Assembly: GCF_041261205.1 (NCBI RefSeq) | Contig: NZ_JBGCCH010000029.1 | Location: 1 to 64,000, forward strand | DNA length: 64,000 bases | Direction of reading: 5' to 3' | DNA from: Catenulispora sp. MAP5-51 | Lineage (GTDB): Bacteria > Actinomycetota > Actinomycetes > Streptomycetales > Catenulisporaceae | Shown: in pieces, positions 44,175 to 52,562 of the stretch | Position numbering within the stretch: the stretch's first letter is position 1 | How the letters are laid out: every line of letters begins with the position of its first letter | Notes under the pieces: generated by a model | What the model was told of the DNA's origin: nothing | Database searches by the model: none | The model's input: only the letters and a program-made list of their open reading frames with translations | Program-made: the position numbers and the translations under genes

Positions 44175-44702
44175 TCAGGCCTGCTCGTCATCCTTGTGCC
44201 GCGCGTAATGCCGCGCTGCCCGAGCCCGGTTTCCGCAGGCGGGGCCACAGAATTCCTGGCGCGGGTGAGTCCGCGCGAAGAACTGCACACAGCCCGGCGC
44301 CTGGCACGCGCGTAGCGCCTCACGCTCCGGCCCGCCGAGCAGCGTGATGGCGTGGCGGGCGATGGTCCCGAGCAGGGCCTCCGGGTCGCTTCCCACCGCC
44401 TTCCCCTCCTTCTCCGCGACGCGTCCGGCCCCGTCGAGTTCGAGCCAGAACGGGGCGCCGGCCGAGGCGGTGTTGACCATCCGCAGCGCCTCGGCCGGAT
44501 AGGGCTCGTTCGCGATCGCGGCGTTGATCAGAGCCCGGATCCCGTCGCGCAGTTCTGTGAATCGCGCCTTCTGGGCCTGCGGGATCCCCTCCGGCGCGGC
44601 GCTGTGGGACGCCAGCCAGCTCGGCAGGGCGTCGCGGATCTTGCCGCGCGCCATGGAGAGCGTGTTGGCCAGGTCGAGGGCGAGGGTGGGTCCGGCTTCC
44701 AT
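44175..44702 (-). CDS. ABATE/CGNR zinc-finger regulator
   Basis: The 175-aa protein has the N-terminal ABATE region (TLALDLANTLSMARG) and a C-terminal CGNR zinc finger (LRACQAPGCVQFFARTHPRQEFCGPACGNRARAARHYARHK) with four Cys ligands. Family members are presumed transcription factors. It is divergent from an MFS exporter with 57 bp between starts and probably controls it. An AGAAG...CTTCT dyad (44734-44754) in that gap is a candidate site. Confidence 0.88.
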   Translation of the reverse strand: MEAGPTLALDLANTLSMARGKIRDALPSWLASHSAAPEGIPQAQKARFTELRDGIRALINAAIANEPYPAEALRMVNTASAGAPFWLELDGAGRVAEKEGKAVGSDPEALLGTIARHAITLLGGPEREALRACQAPGCVQFFARTHPRQEFCGPACGNRARAARHYARHKDDEQA

Positions 44703-44759
44703 ATTCTTATGGTACTCGCTAGTTGCATCCGTTAGAAGTCTCTGCCACTCTTCTCACGC

Positions 44760-46058
44760 ATGACAACCATCTCTCCTGTTAGAAGCGCTGGTGACACCGA
44801 CAGCCTGTGGCGCAACACCGACTTCCTGAAGTTCTGGTCCGGCGAGACCCTGTCGCTGTTCGGCACCCAGGTCACCAACCTCGCGCTGCCGCTCACCGCG
44901 ATCCTGTCGTTCCACGCCGGCGCCGGGATGGTCGGCGTGCTGAGGTTCCTGCAACTGGTGCCGTATCTGGTCCTGGCGCTGGTGTTCGGCGCGCTGGTGG
45001 ACCGGATGCGCCGCAAGCGCGTGATGATGGTGGCCAACGCTGCGCGGATGCTGCTGGTCGGCGCGATACCGGTGCTGTCGGCGACCGGGACGCTGACCTT
45101 GCCGTTGCTGCTGACGCTGGCGTGCGCGATCGGGGTGTTCTCGGTGCTGTTCGACGTCAGCTGGATGTCGTTCGTCCCGACGCTGGTGGGCGATCCCGCG
45201 CACTACCTGGAGGCGAACCAGAAGACCGGCGTGACCGCCTCCAGCGCGGACGTCGCCGGACCGGGCCTGGCCGGCGCGATCATCGGCGCGCTGACGGCCC
45301 CGATCGCCTTGGCCGTCGATGCCGTCTCGTATCTGGTGTCGTTGGCGACGCTGCTGTGGATCCGCACACCCGAGCCCAAGCCGGCCGCCGGGGCCGGGAC
45401 CGGGACCGGCGACGGGACGGGAGCCGGGGCGCGGCGCGGCATCCCGGGGGAGATCGCCGAGGGCCTGCGGTTCGTCCTCGGGCACCGGCTGCTGCGCTCT
45501 CTGGCGCTGATCGGGCCGTTCACGAACTTCTCCATGGTGTCGGTCTGGACGATGTTCCTCGTCTACGCCTCCCGCGACCGCGGCCTGAGCCCGGCGTTGA
45601 TCGGCGTGGTGTTCTCCGTCTCCTCGATCGGGGGCCTGATCGGCGCCGCGCTTTCTCGCCGGCTGCTGGCCCGCCTGCCGCTCGGGCCGGTCTGGGCGGT
45701 GTCGATGTCGGCGCTGTTCGCCGGCCCGCTGCTGATCGCAGTCGCCGGCGGGCCCCGGGCCGTGGTGTTCGGCTGCTTCACCGCGGCCTTCTTCGTGTCC
45801 TACCTCGGGCTCGGGATCGCCAACGTGGTCGGCGTCAGCCTCCGCATGAATGCCACCCCGTCGCAGCTGCGCGGGCGCATGACGGCGGCGTTCCGGACGC
45901 TGCTGTTCGGCGGCGGCTCGCTGGGCGGCCTGCTCGGCGGCGTGCTGGCCCAGACGCTCGGCGCGCACACCGCGATCACGGCGATCGCGATCGGCTCCGC
46001 GGTGATGCTGGTGCCGGTCGCGCTGTCGCCGGTCTCGCGGCTGCGGAGCCTGCCGTAG
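44760..46058 (+). CDS. MFS exporter (MFS_3-type)
   Basis: The 432-aa protein has twelve predicted helices. It opens WRNTDFLKFWSGETLSLFGTQVTNLALPL and has the motif-A-like loop GALVDRMRRKRVMM and the second-half FEATURE FLVYASRDRGLSPALIGVVFSVSSIGG. It belongs to the proton-driven drug/siderophore exporter branch. A Gly/Thr/Ala-rich stretch (GAGTGTGDGTGAGA) fills the central loop. It is divergent from a CGNR regulator, so expression is probably inducible. The substrate is unknown. Confidence 0.9.
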   Translation: MTTISPVRSAGDTDSLWRNTDFLKFWSGETLSLFGTQVTNLALPLTAILSFHAGAGMVGVLRFLQLVPYLVLALVFGALVDRMRRKRVMMVANAARMLLVGAIPVLSATGTLTLPLLLTLACAIGVFSVLFDVSWMSFVPTLVGDPAHYLEANQKTGVTASSADVAGPGLAGAIIGALTAPIALAVDAVSYLVSLATLLWIRTPEPKPAAGAGTGTGDGTGAGARRGIPGEIAEGLRFVLGHRLLRSLALIGPFTNFSMVSVWTMFLVYASRDRGLSPALIGVVFSVSSIGGLIGAALSRRLLARLPLGPVWAVSMSALFAGPLLIAVAGGPRAVVFGCFTAAFFVSYLGLGIANVVGVSLRMNATPSQLRGRMTAAFRTLLFGGGSLGGLLGGVLAQTLGAHTAITAIAIGSAVMLVPVALSPVSRLRSLP

Positions 46059-46279
46059 GCGGTTCAGCCCTGCGGGCCGGCCGGTGCCTTGCGCGGGCGC
46101 CCACGCCATCGCCGCCCACACACAACGTCACCCATCCCCGACCCCGCGCCACCAGCGGATCCCGCAAACCATGCGCGAAGCCGTAAAAAGCTCCTAAAAA
46201 CCACCAGCCGACCGCACCAACACCCCACGCCACCCCACACCGACCCACACCCCAGTCAGAGCCGTCCTTTTCGACCGTG
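46059..46279. other. Intergenic, C-rich, no gene recognised
   Basis: The region lies between the convergent MFS exporter and peptidase E genes. It is rich in CACC/CCAC runs on the plus strand. No coding signature, RNA gene or strong hairpin was found. Confidence 0.6.
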
Positions 46280-46942
46280 TCAGAAGAGTCGCCAGTGCCC
46301 CTCGGACACGACCTCGACGACCCCGTCGACGACCTTGACGGCCGTGTCGTCGTCGATGGCGTAGGCCGGGTTCGGCAGGTCGGCCGCCCAGCGTTCGGCG
46401 TCGGCCATGGTGTTCTCCGGCAGGGCCGGGTGGTCCAGGTGCGGGAAGAGGGAGAAGTCGACGACGCCCAGGGTCTCGTCGCTTCCCGTCGGGGACTTCC
46501 AGCCGACGAAGTCGTCTCCGATGCGGGGCGTCATCACCATGCTGCCGGCGCTCAGTCCGACCCATACCTTCTCGGGCAGGGAGGGAAGCAGGTCCGCCAG
46601 GCCGGACTCGCGCATCCAGTGGCACAGGTAGAGCGCGTCACCGCCGTTGGCGAGCAGGACGTCGGCCTTTTGCACCCACGGCAGCCAGCGTTCGGCGCCG
46701 ATGCTGGGCAGGGCGGTGAGCTCCAGGACGCCCATGGACTTCCAGCCGAGTTCGCACATCGGGGTGGTGGCCTGGCCGGTGATGAATCGCCAGGCTCCGG
46801 CCGGGCTTCCCATGGGGTGTCCGTAGCCGGCGGTGGGGATGCACAGAGCGTCGGCTTCCTCGATGGGTTTGCCCAGGAGGTCGAGCAGGGCCTGCCGGAT
46901 GCTGGGGTTCTTCACTCCGGCGGAGGTGAGGAGCAGTTTCAC
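46280..46942 (-). CDS. Peptidase E-like (S51) protein
   Basis: The 220-aa class-I glutamine-amidotransferase-like fold includes KLLLTSAGVKNPSI, ADVLLANGGDALYL and the S51 nucleophile VGLSAGSMVM, followed by LGVVDFSLFPHLDHP with the catalytic His. S51 enzymes cleave Asp-X dipeptides or cyanophycin-type peptides. It stands alone, and a perfect 16-bp palindrome (CCGGGACCGGTCCCGG) lies 70 bp upstream. Confidence 0.88.
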   Translation of the reverse strand: MKLLLTSAGVKNPSIRQALLDLLGKPIEEADALCIPTAGYGHPMGSPAGAWRFITGQATTPMCELGWKSMGVLELTALPSIGAERWLPWVQKADVLLANGGDALYLCHWMRESGLADLLPSLPEKVWVGLSAGSMVMTPRIGDDFVGWKSPTGSDETLGVVDFSLFPHLDHPALPENTMADAERWAADLPNPAYAIDDDTAVKVVDGVVEVVSEGHWRLF

Positions 46943-47011
46943 GATGCCTCCAGCGCAGGGGTGATGGTCCCTGCGGACAGGGTGCTGGAGCCCGCTGTGG
47001 TGGGCGGGCGG

Positions 47012-47027
47012 CCGGGACCGGTCCCGG
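47012..47027. promoter_or_regulatory. 16-bp perfect palindrome upstream of the peptidase E-like gene
   Basis: CCGGGACCGGTCCCGG is fully symmetric and shares the GGACCGGTCC core with the two promoter palindromes at 16298 and 19672. A second dyad, GATTC-GGCT-GAATC (47060-47073), lies between it and the stop of the upstream minus-strand gene and may be a weak terminator. Confidence 0.4.
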
Positions 47028-47084
47028 TTGTCGGCAGTGTGGCACGCGGGACTGACAATGATTCGGCTGAATCGCGTTACCGGA

Positions 47085-47489
47085 TCACAGCGCCGGCCCG
47101 TCGACGTGCTCGACCTTCCCCAGCGCGTCGACGGTGTAGAGCGCGATTCCGAGCCTGCCGCGCACCTCGGAGGGCACCCGCTGCGCGAACCGGACCACCG
47201 TCTTGGCCACGACCAGCACGTACGTGGTGTCCGGCTCGCCCTTCATCCGCCGCAGGAGCTGTCCGTAGCCGATGTCGAGGCTGGCGCCGGAATCGCGGGT
47301 GAATCCCTTCGCCTCGGCGACGAGCCGGCGGCCGTCGGCGTGCCGGGCCTCGATGTCGGGGAAGTCACCGTGCTTCGGGAGGTCCTTGCGTGTCCAGCCC
47401 TGCTCTGCGAGCCAGGTCGAGAAGATCTCGACGACGGTGGCCTCGGAGCCGGGGCCGTTGATGGGGCTCCACAGATCTGAATTCGACAC
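47085..47489 (-). CDS. Small PD-(D/E)XK-like nuclease-fold protein
   Basis: The 134-aa protein contains PDIEARHADGRRLVAEAKGF, which fits the P-D...E-x-K catalytic core of the restriction-endonuclease fold, with a preceding helix carrying Glu (GSEATVVEIFSTWLAEQGW). The C-terminal half predicts alternating helix and strand (TTYVLVVAKTVVRF). The start is a GTG with a weak ribosome-binding site. No methylase or restriction partner is nearby. It may be a repair or defence-related nuclease, or an inactive relative. Confidence 0.7.
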   Translation of the reverse strand: MSNSDLWSPINGPGSEATVVEIFSTWLAEQGWTRKDLPKHGDFPDIEARHADGRRLVAEAKGFTRDSGASLDIGYGQLLRRMKGEPDTTYVLVVAKTVVRFAQRVPSEVRGRLGIALYTVDALGKVEHVDGPAL

Positions 47490-47510
47490 GTGCGCAGGAT
47501 ATGTCGCCGG

Positions 47511-47864
47511 CTACGCCCCGAGAGCGGCGCGCTGGGCCCGGGTCAGCGACTTCACGACCAGGTCGTAGGAATCCTCGATCATCTCCACGACCATCTGCTC
47601 GCTCAGCGAGCCGTCGATCGTCACCGTGTTCCAGTGCCGCTTGTTCAGGTGGTAGCCCGGGATGATCGCCGGGTGTGCGGCCCGGAGGCTCACGGCGAGC
47701 TCCGGGTCGCACTTCAGGCTCACCGACAGCGGTTCGTTGTCCAGCCGGGTGATCGCGAAGACCTTCCCGGAGACCTTGAACACCGAGGTCTCGGCGCCGA
47801 AGGGGAAGTCCTCGACGGCTCCGTGGAGGGCCAGGCATGCCGACTTCAGCTCGTTCGGAGTCAT
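47511..47864 (-). CDS. MmcQ/YjbR-family protein
   Basis: The 117-aa protein has the CyaY-like family pattern: AVEDFPFGAETSVFKVSGKVFAI, SVSLKCDPELAVSLRA and HLNKRHWNTVTIDGS. The fold is described as possibly DNA-binding; its biochemical role is unsettled. It lies 21 bp upstream of the PD-(D/E)XK-like gene on the same strand, so the two may be co-transcribed. Confidence 0.9.
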   Translation of the reverse strand: MTPNELKSACLALHGAVEDFPFGAETSVFKVSGKVFAITRLDNEPLSVSLKCDPELAVSLRAAHPAIIPGYHLNKRHWNTVTIDGSLSEQMVVEMIEDSYDLVVKSLTRAQRAALGA

Positions 47865-47922
47865 GGGCCAACAGTATGCGGGCCGTCTGACGCCCCCGCC
47901 GCCCGGACGCTCACGCCCTCGG

Positions 47923-48582
47923 TCACCTGGCCCACGTCGCGAACGTGTACCCCCGTGCCTTCAGGGTCCTGAGGATCCCGCTGAGCGCCGCGACGGTCTG
48001 GCTGCGGTCCCCGCCGCCGTCGTGCAGCAGCACCACGGACCCCGGCCGCACCTTGCTGAGCACCCGGTTCCGGATCGTGGCCGTGCCGGGCCGCGACCAG
48101 TCCCGCGGGTCGACCGTCCACAGCACGAGCTTCTTGCCGAGCGCCGAGGCCTGGGCCCGCACAGCGCCGTTCACCGCCCCGTACGGCGGCCGCAGGCAGC
48201 AGGGGCGGTAGCCGGTGTGCGCGAGGATCTGCCGGTCGGTGGCGCTCACCTGGTACTGGATCTGCGCCGCGGTCAGGTTCCGCAGGTCGGGGTGGGACCA
48301 ACTGTGGTTCTGCACGCTGTTGCCCCGCCGGTACACCTGGGACGTCAGCGACGGATGCGCGGCCACGTTCTGCCCCACCTCGAAGAACGTCGCGTGCACC
48401 CCGTACTGCGCCAGGACCTTGAGGACCTGCGGGGTGTAGCGGCTGGGGCCGTCATCGAAGGTGATGTAGACGACCTTCTTGCTCGCCGCGGCGGCCGGCG
48501 CCGCCGAAAGAGTGACGCCGAGCACGGCCAGGACGGCCGCGACGGTGAGGGCTCCGGCCCTGTGTAATAGTCCTTTGATCAT
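47923..48582 (-). CDS. Secreted polysaccharide deacetylase (NodB family)
   Basis: A signal peptide (ALTVAAVLAVLGVTLSAAPAAAA) leads to a NodB domain with all five motifs: ITFDDGPS, NHSWSHPD, RPPYG, VDPRDW and LLHDGGG. It is a metal-dependent deacetylase acting on chitin, peptidoglycan or acetylated xylan outside the cell. The ATG at 48582 is taken over a TTG at 48591. It stands alone. Confidence 0.92.
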   Translation of the reverse strand: MIKGLLHRAGALTVAAVLAVLGVTLSAAPAAAASKKVVYITFDDGPSRYTPQVLKVLAQYGVHATFFEVGQNVAAHPSLTSQVYRRGNSVQNHSWSHPDLRNLTAAQIQYQVSATDRQILAHTGYRPCCLRPPYGAVNGAVRAQASALGKKLVLWTVDPRDWSRPGTATIRNRVLSKVRPGSVVLLHDGGGDRSQTVAALSGILRTLKARGYTFATWAR

Positions 48583-48679
48583 CTCGGACAAATTCCCCGG
48601 GCGGTCGGGGAAATGTTCGATGGGCGGCTATTTCCCCCATTAGGCCCTCAAAGGGATTCAGACGGCGAACCACGGCGAA

Positions 48680-48708
48680 GACCCCCGGCAGCCAGTCTGC
48701 CAGGGGTC
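48680..48708 (-). terminator. Hairpin downstream of the small secreted protein
   Basis: GACCCCcGGCAG and CTGCCaGGGGTC pair with one mismatch around a 5-nt loop. It lies 22 bp past the stop of the 93-aa secreted protein on the minus strand. Confidence 0.6.
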
Positions 48709-48729
48709 CCAGAAGCCCGATCCGACCGC

Positions 48730-49011
48730 TTATCGGGGCTCCCCGCAACGCGCCGACGCGACGGCGTACCACGAGCCGTCCGGCTCCTGAGTGTTGTACG
48801 AGATGGTGATCCCCGACAGGACCGTGTAGTCGCCGATGAGGTTCTGCTTCGCGTTGTTCTCGGCGAGCCCCTGGGTGGCGCCGACCCCGGAATCCGAGCA
48901 CGGGAAGCTCGTCGTGGCCGTCGCCGCGGAGGCTGCGCCCACGCCCAGGCCGATCACGGACGTGGCCAGGGCGGCCGCCGTGGTCAGACGGATCACGCGT
49001 CGTGCGATCAT
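48730..49011 (-). CDS. Small secreted protein of unknown function (93 aa)
   Basis: It has a clear signal peptide (MIARRVIRLTTAAALATSVIGLGVGAASA). The mature part of about 65 residues has two Cys (SFPCSDSGVGA and ASARCGEPR), likely one disulphide, and the segment AENNAKQNLIGDYTVLSGI. The ATG at 49011 has GGAG ten bases upstream. I do not recognise the family. It is flanked by a terminator and a pseudogene. Confidence 0.75.
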   Translation of the reverse strand: MIARRVIRLTTAAALATSVIGLGVGAASAATATTSFPCSDSGVGATQGLAENNAKQNLIGDYTVLSGITISYNTQEPDGSWYAVASARCGEPR

Positions 49012-49124
49012 CAAGGTCTCCGATCAGTAAGGGTGCTGGTCAGCCGCATCATTGCACCGGAATTGCCGGAAAGACAGAGCCCTGAGTCAGGGATTCTCTG
49101 CGGCCGGGGGTCTTGCGCCCGATC

Positions 49125-49442
49125 TATTCGACGCCTGACGCCGCGGTGAACTGAGTCACCAGGGAGACGAACCAGTCGGAGTCCTGGACGAGCATCGCGT
49201 GGCCGGGTCGACGCCGCCGTGGTGGCCGTCACGGCCGTGGCTGGCGTGGCTGGCGTGCTCGGAGCGTTGCTCGGAGCGCTGCTCGGGTGCCCGCCTCCGG
49301 ACGAACAGGCGGCCGCCCCGAGGGCCACCGTGGCGGCCGCCACGGCCAGCCGAGGCCGCGTGCGGGCCAGGGCGCGCAGCGTGCGGCGCGATGCGGCGAT
49401 GGGCAGGAGCGCGATGTCGGTGAACCACTCAGCCGTTGTCAT
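49125..49442 (-). pseudogene. Internally deleted lipoprotein gene, possibly a hydrolase
   Basis: The first frame encodes MTTAEWFTDIALLPIA and a lipoprotein signal (AVAAATVALGAAACSSGGG), then a Ser/Thr/Pro/Ala linker. Near 49195-49210 coherent coding jumps frame to GHAMLVQDSDWFVSLVTQF TAASGVE and a TAG. That ending resembles the last helix of secreted alpha/beta hydrolases (G-H-A...D-x-x-W). The whole catalytic middle is missing, so this looks like a deletion derivative retaining only both ends. Confidence 0.5.
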
Positions 49443-49581
49443 GCCTAAGGGCATCCGCCGACGTGCCGCGAAATCCTTCAACCCGAGGGTGCAGCGCGGG
49501 TGCAAACCGGGTTGAAGTCCACACTGGACGGTGACGTCGGCCTCGGTCCGACAGGTTCGAGCTCTTCGAGGCCTGAAACGC

Positions 49582-49613
49582 AAAATTCCCAGCTCAGAAG
49601 CCTGAGCCGGGAA
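49582..49613 (-). terminator. Rho-independent terminator of the tRNA-Lys gene
   Basis: Arms 49586-49597 and 49602-49613 pair over 12 bp with one mismatch around a 4-nt loop. On the minus strand the stem is followed by AATTTTG, giving a U-run. It lies 11 bp downstream of the tRNA 3' end. Confidence 0.85.
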
Positions 49614-49623
49614 CTGCTACGGG

Positions 49624-49696
49624 TGCGCCGCCAGGGACTTGAACCCCGAACCCGCGGATTAAGAGTCCGCTGCTCTGCCTATTGAGCTAGCGGCGC
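49624..49696 (-). tRNA. tRNA-Lys (anticodon CTT)
   Basis: The 73-nt cloverleaf is complete. The acceptor arm GCGCCGC pairs with GCGGCGC, the D-arm is GCTC/GAGC, the anticodon stem GCGGA/TCCGC holds loop CTCTTAA, and the T-arm has loop TTCAAGT. The discriminator is A. The 3' CCA is not encoded (CCC follows). A terminator lies directly downstream. Confidence 0.97.
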
Positions 49697-49783
49697 TTGA
49701 TCTTGCTGGTGTCGCGTTGACGGGTGAAACATTAGCAGATCTCCAGGGCCCCTGTTGACCACGTTTTCGCGGTGCCGGGGCCC

Positions 49784-50362
49784 TCAGGCGGCGGCGCGGA
49801 AACACCCCTTCAGGTGGTCGTCGACCATGCCGGTGGCCTGCATGAGGGCGTAGGCGGAGGTGGGGCCGATGAACTTCACGCCGGTCTTCTTCAGGGCCTT
49901 GGCCATGGCCTTGGATTCCGGGGTCTCGGTCGGGGTCTCGGTGAAGGACTTGGGGCGGCGGTGGGTGCCGGGGGCGAAGCTCCACAGGTAGGCGTCCAGG
50001 CCCTCGGGGAGGTCGCGGACGATGCGGGCGTTGTGGATCGCGGACTCGATCTTGGCGCGGCTGCGGATGATGCCGGGGTCGGTCAGGAGGCGCTCGACGT
50101 CGGCCTGGGTGAGGGCGGCCACGGCGTCGATCTGGAAGTCGTGGAAGGCCTTGCGGAACGCCTCGCGTTTGCGCAGGACGGTGATCCAGGCCAGGCCGGC
50201 CTGGAAGCCCTCCAGGCTCAGGCGCTCGAACATCGCGTCGTCGCCGTGCAGGGTGCGGCCCCACTCCGTGTCGTGGTACGCCGCGTAGTCGCCGCCCGTG
50301 CCGGCCCAGCCGCAGCGGGCAAGGCCATCTTCGCCAGTCACCAGATCTTGCACGTCGTCCAT
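49784..50362 (-). CDS. tag: DNA-3-methyladenine glycosylase I
   Basis: The 192-aa protein follows Tag closely: LARCGWAGTGGDYAAYHDTEWGR, FERLSLEGFQAGLAWITVLRKREAFRKAF, and GPTSAYALMQATGMVDDHLKGCF. It excises 3-methyladenine from alkylated DNA in base-excision repair. The family zinc site (Cys near the N-terminus, His/Cys near the C-terminus) is visible. It is monocistronic next to tRNA-Lys. Confidence 0.96.
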   Translation of the reverse strand: MDDVQDLVTGEDGLARCGWAGTGGDYAAYHDTEWGRTLHGDDAMFERLSLEGFQAGLAWITVLRKREAFRKAFHDFQIDAVAALTQADVERLLTDPGIIRSRAKIESAIHNARIVRDLPEGLDAYLWSFAPGTHRRPKSFTETPTETPESKAMAKALKKTGVKFIGPTSAYALMQATGMVDDHLKGCFRAAA

Positions 50363-50402
50363 CGTAGGCGGGGGTGCTGACAGGTTCGGCGCTCCCGGTC
50401 GT

Positions 50403-50963
50403 TCACGCCTCCTCGGCGTGCCACTTCACCGCGTGTTCGACCAGGGCCAGCAGGACGGTGACGGTGGAGGTGCGGTCGCGGGCGTCGCAGATCATGACCG
50501 GGGTGGAGGCCGGGATGGCCAGGGCCTCGCGCAGGGCGTCCTCGCTGTAGGCGCGGGCGCCGTCGAACTGGTTCACCGCCACCACGTGCGGCATGCGGCG
50601 GTGCTCGAAGAAGTCGATGGCGGCGAAGGCGTCGGCCAGGCGGCGCACGTCGGCCAGGACCACCGCGCCGACGGCGCCGCGGGCCAGTTCCTCCCACAGG
50701 AACCAGAACCGTTCCTGGCCGGGGGTGCCGAACAGGTACAGGATCAGGTCCTCGGCCAGGGTCAGGCGCCCGAAGTCGAACGCCACCGTGGTCGCGGTCT
50801 TGCCGGGCACGCCGACGGTGTCGTCGATGCCGCGTCCCACCGAGGTCATCTCGGCCTCGGTGGTCAGCGGCTCGATCTCGGACACCGTGCCGACCAGCGT
50901 GGTCTTGCCCACGCCGAATCCGCCGGCGACCAGGATCTTGGCCGTGTTCTGCACGATCGTCAT
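50403..50963 (-). CDS. Conservon-type (CvnD-like) small GTPase, orphan
   Basis: The 186-aa GTPase has the P-loop AGGFGVGKTTLV, a switch-I region TEAEMTSVG, LFGTPGQERFWFLW (G3) and VAVNQFDGA (G4). CvnD proteins of Streptomyces act with a sensor kinase, a roadblock protein and a DUF742 protein to control development and antibiotics. None of those partners is in the window: the gene is divergent from boxB and followed by tag. The ATG at 50963 is chosen because it matches the family N-terminus; an upstream ATG at 50990 would add nine residues. Confidence 0.88.
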   Translation of the reverse strand: MTIVQNTAKILVAGGFGVGKTTLVGTVSEIEPLTTEAEMTSVGRGIDDTVGVPGKTATTVAFDFGRLTLAEDLILYLFGTPGQERFWFLWEELARGAVGAVVLADVRRLADAFAAIDFFEHRRMPHVVAVNQFDGARAYSEDALREALAIPASTPVMICDARDRTSTVTVLLALVEHAVKWHAEEA

Positions 50964-51034
50964 CGCCGCCGCCCCAGTCCCCCCGAACATAAAGATCTGG
51001 AGAATAGTAGTGGACGATGATGTTCGACAGCATA

Positions 51035-51063
51035 TTGGCAGTCGCGCGCGCCGAGTGTAGAAC
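51035..51063 (+). promoter_or_regulatory. Putative boxBC promoter
   Basis: TTGGCA (51035-51040) and TAGAAC (51058-51063) are spaced by 17 bp, 66 bp before the boxB ATG. The -10 overlaps AACGTT, and an AAGGAGG ribosome-binding site precedes boxB. Confidence 0.5.
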
Positions 51064-51128
51064 GTTAACAGGGCTCCGGCACACCGCCGAAGAGCCCGGC
51101 GGCTTCGCGCAGCGCAAGGAGGGCCCTG

Positions 51129-52562
51129 ATGCCCGTGCCGATCGACTACAGCGAACGCATCCCCAACAACGTGGGTCTGGCCGGCGACCGGCGCCTGCAG
51201 CGGGCTCTGGAGGGCTGGCAGCCCCGGTTCCTGGACTGGTGGCGCGACCTCGGCCCGGCCCTGCCCACGAAGGACGTCTATCTGCGCACTGCCACGGCCG
51301 TCGGCCGGGACGGCTGGGCCCACTTCGCGCACGTCCCGATGGAGCAGTACCGCTGGGGCATCTTCCTGGCCGAACGCGATCCGGACCGGGTCATCGGCTT
51401 CGGCCGGCACAAGGGCGAACCGGCGTGGCAGCAGGTCCCCGGCGAGCATCGCGCCGTCCTGCAACGCCTGATCGTCATCCAGGGCGACACCGAACCGGCC
51501 TCGGTCGAGCAGCAGCGCGTCCTCGGCCGGACCGCGCCGAGCCTGTACGACCTGCGCAACCTCTTCCAGGTCAACGTCGAGGAGGGCCGTCACCTGTGGG
51601 CGATGGTCTACCTGTTGCACGCCTTCTTCGGGCGCGAGGGCCGCGAGGAGGCGGACCAGCTGCTGCTCAGGCACTCCGGCGACCACGACAGCCCCCGGAT
51701 ACTCGGGGCCTTCAACGAGGCGACCACCGACTGGCTCCAGTTCTTCATGTTCACCTACTTCACTGACCGGGACGGCAAGTACCAGCTCGGCACACTGAAG
51801 GAATCGGGGTTCGACCCCTTGGCCCGTACCTGCGAGTTCATGCTCAAGGAAGAGGCGCACCACATGTTCGTCGGGACGACCGGCGTGCAGCGGGTGGTGG
51901 AACGGACCGCGCAGCAGATGGCCGCGCACGATACCGAGGACGTGCTCGCGTACGGTGCCATCCCCCTGGCGATCATCCAACGTTATCTGAACTTTCAACT
52001 ATCGGTGTCGCTGGACCTGTTCGGCTCCGAGCGGTCCACGAACGCCGGCACCTACTTCAGCGCCGGCGTGAAGGGCCGCTGGCAGGAGACCCGCCGCGAC
52101 GACGACCACGTCCTGATCGGCGCCGAGCGCTCGATGACAGTGGTCGAGGACGGACGGTTGACGGCCCAGCCGGTGCCCTTGCTCAACGCCCTGAACCTGG
52201 ACCTGCGCGACGAGTACATCGCCGACTGCGCCCGCGGGGTGAAGCGCTGGAACCAGGTGCTCGCCGAAGCAGGGCTCCCGCACCGCCTTGCCCTGCCGCA
52301 CGAAGGATTCCACCGCAAGGTCGGCGCCTACGCGGGGCACCACATCAGCCCGGACGGCGAAGTCCTGGACGCCGCTGCCTGGGAGGCGCGGTCCAAGGAC
52401 TGGCTGCCGACTCCGGAGGACCGTGCGGCCGTGGCCTCGATGATGCAGCCGGAGTACGAGCCGGGACGCTTCGCCGCCTGGATCACGCCGCCGCGCACCG
52501 GCATCAATGAGCAGCCGGTCGAGTTCGACTATGTGCACCTGGCCGAGGAGGGCATCGGATGA
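51129..52562 (+). CDS. boxB: Benzoyl-CoA 2,3-epoxidase, BoxB
   Basis: BoxB is a di-iron oxygenase that converts benzoyl-CoA to its 2,3-epoxide using O2 and electrons from BoxA. The 477-aa protein has the family landmarks IPNNVGLAGDRRLQRALEGW, YRWGIFLA, IQGDTEPASVEQQRVLG, PSLYDLRNLFQVNVEEGRHLWAMVY and FMLKEEAHHMFVG; the E-x-x-R-H and E-E-A-H-H residues are the iron ligands. boxC starts inside its stop codon. The start has AAGGAGG. No boxA reductase or benzoate-CoA ligase is in the window. Confidence 0.96.
   Translation: MPVPIDYSERIPNNVGLAGDRRLQRALEGWQPRFLDWWRDLGPALPTKDVYLRTATAVGRDGWAHFAHVPMEQYRWGIFLAERDPDRVIGFGRHKGEPAWQQVPGEHRAVLQRLIVIQGDTEPASVEQQRVLGRTAPSLYDLRNLFQVNVEEGRHLWAMVYLLHAFFGREGREEADQLLLRHSGDHDSPRILGAFNEATTDWLQFFMFTYFTDRDGKYQLGTLKESGFDPLARTCEFMLKEEAHHMFVGTTGVQRVVERTAQQMAAHDTEDVLAYGAIPLAIIQRYLNFQLSVSLDLFGSERSTNAGTYFSAGVKGRWQETRRDDDHVLIGAERSMTVVEDGRLTAQPVPLLNALNLDLRDEYIADCARGVKRWNQVLAEAGLPHRLALPHEGFHRKVGAYAGHHISPDGEVLDAAAWEARSKDWLPTPEDRAAVASMMQPEYEPGRFAAWITPPRTGINEQPVEFDYVHLAEEGIG

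Noticed and set aside
44731-44785. GTTAGAAG occurring twice around the MFS start codon
   Set aside because: Eight-bp direct repeats 47 bp apart, one inside coding sequence, are too weak to call.
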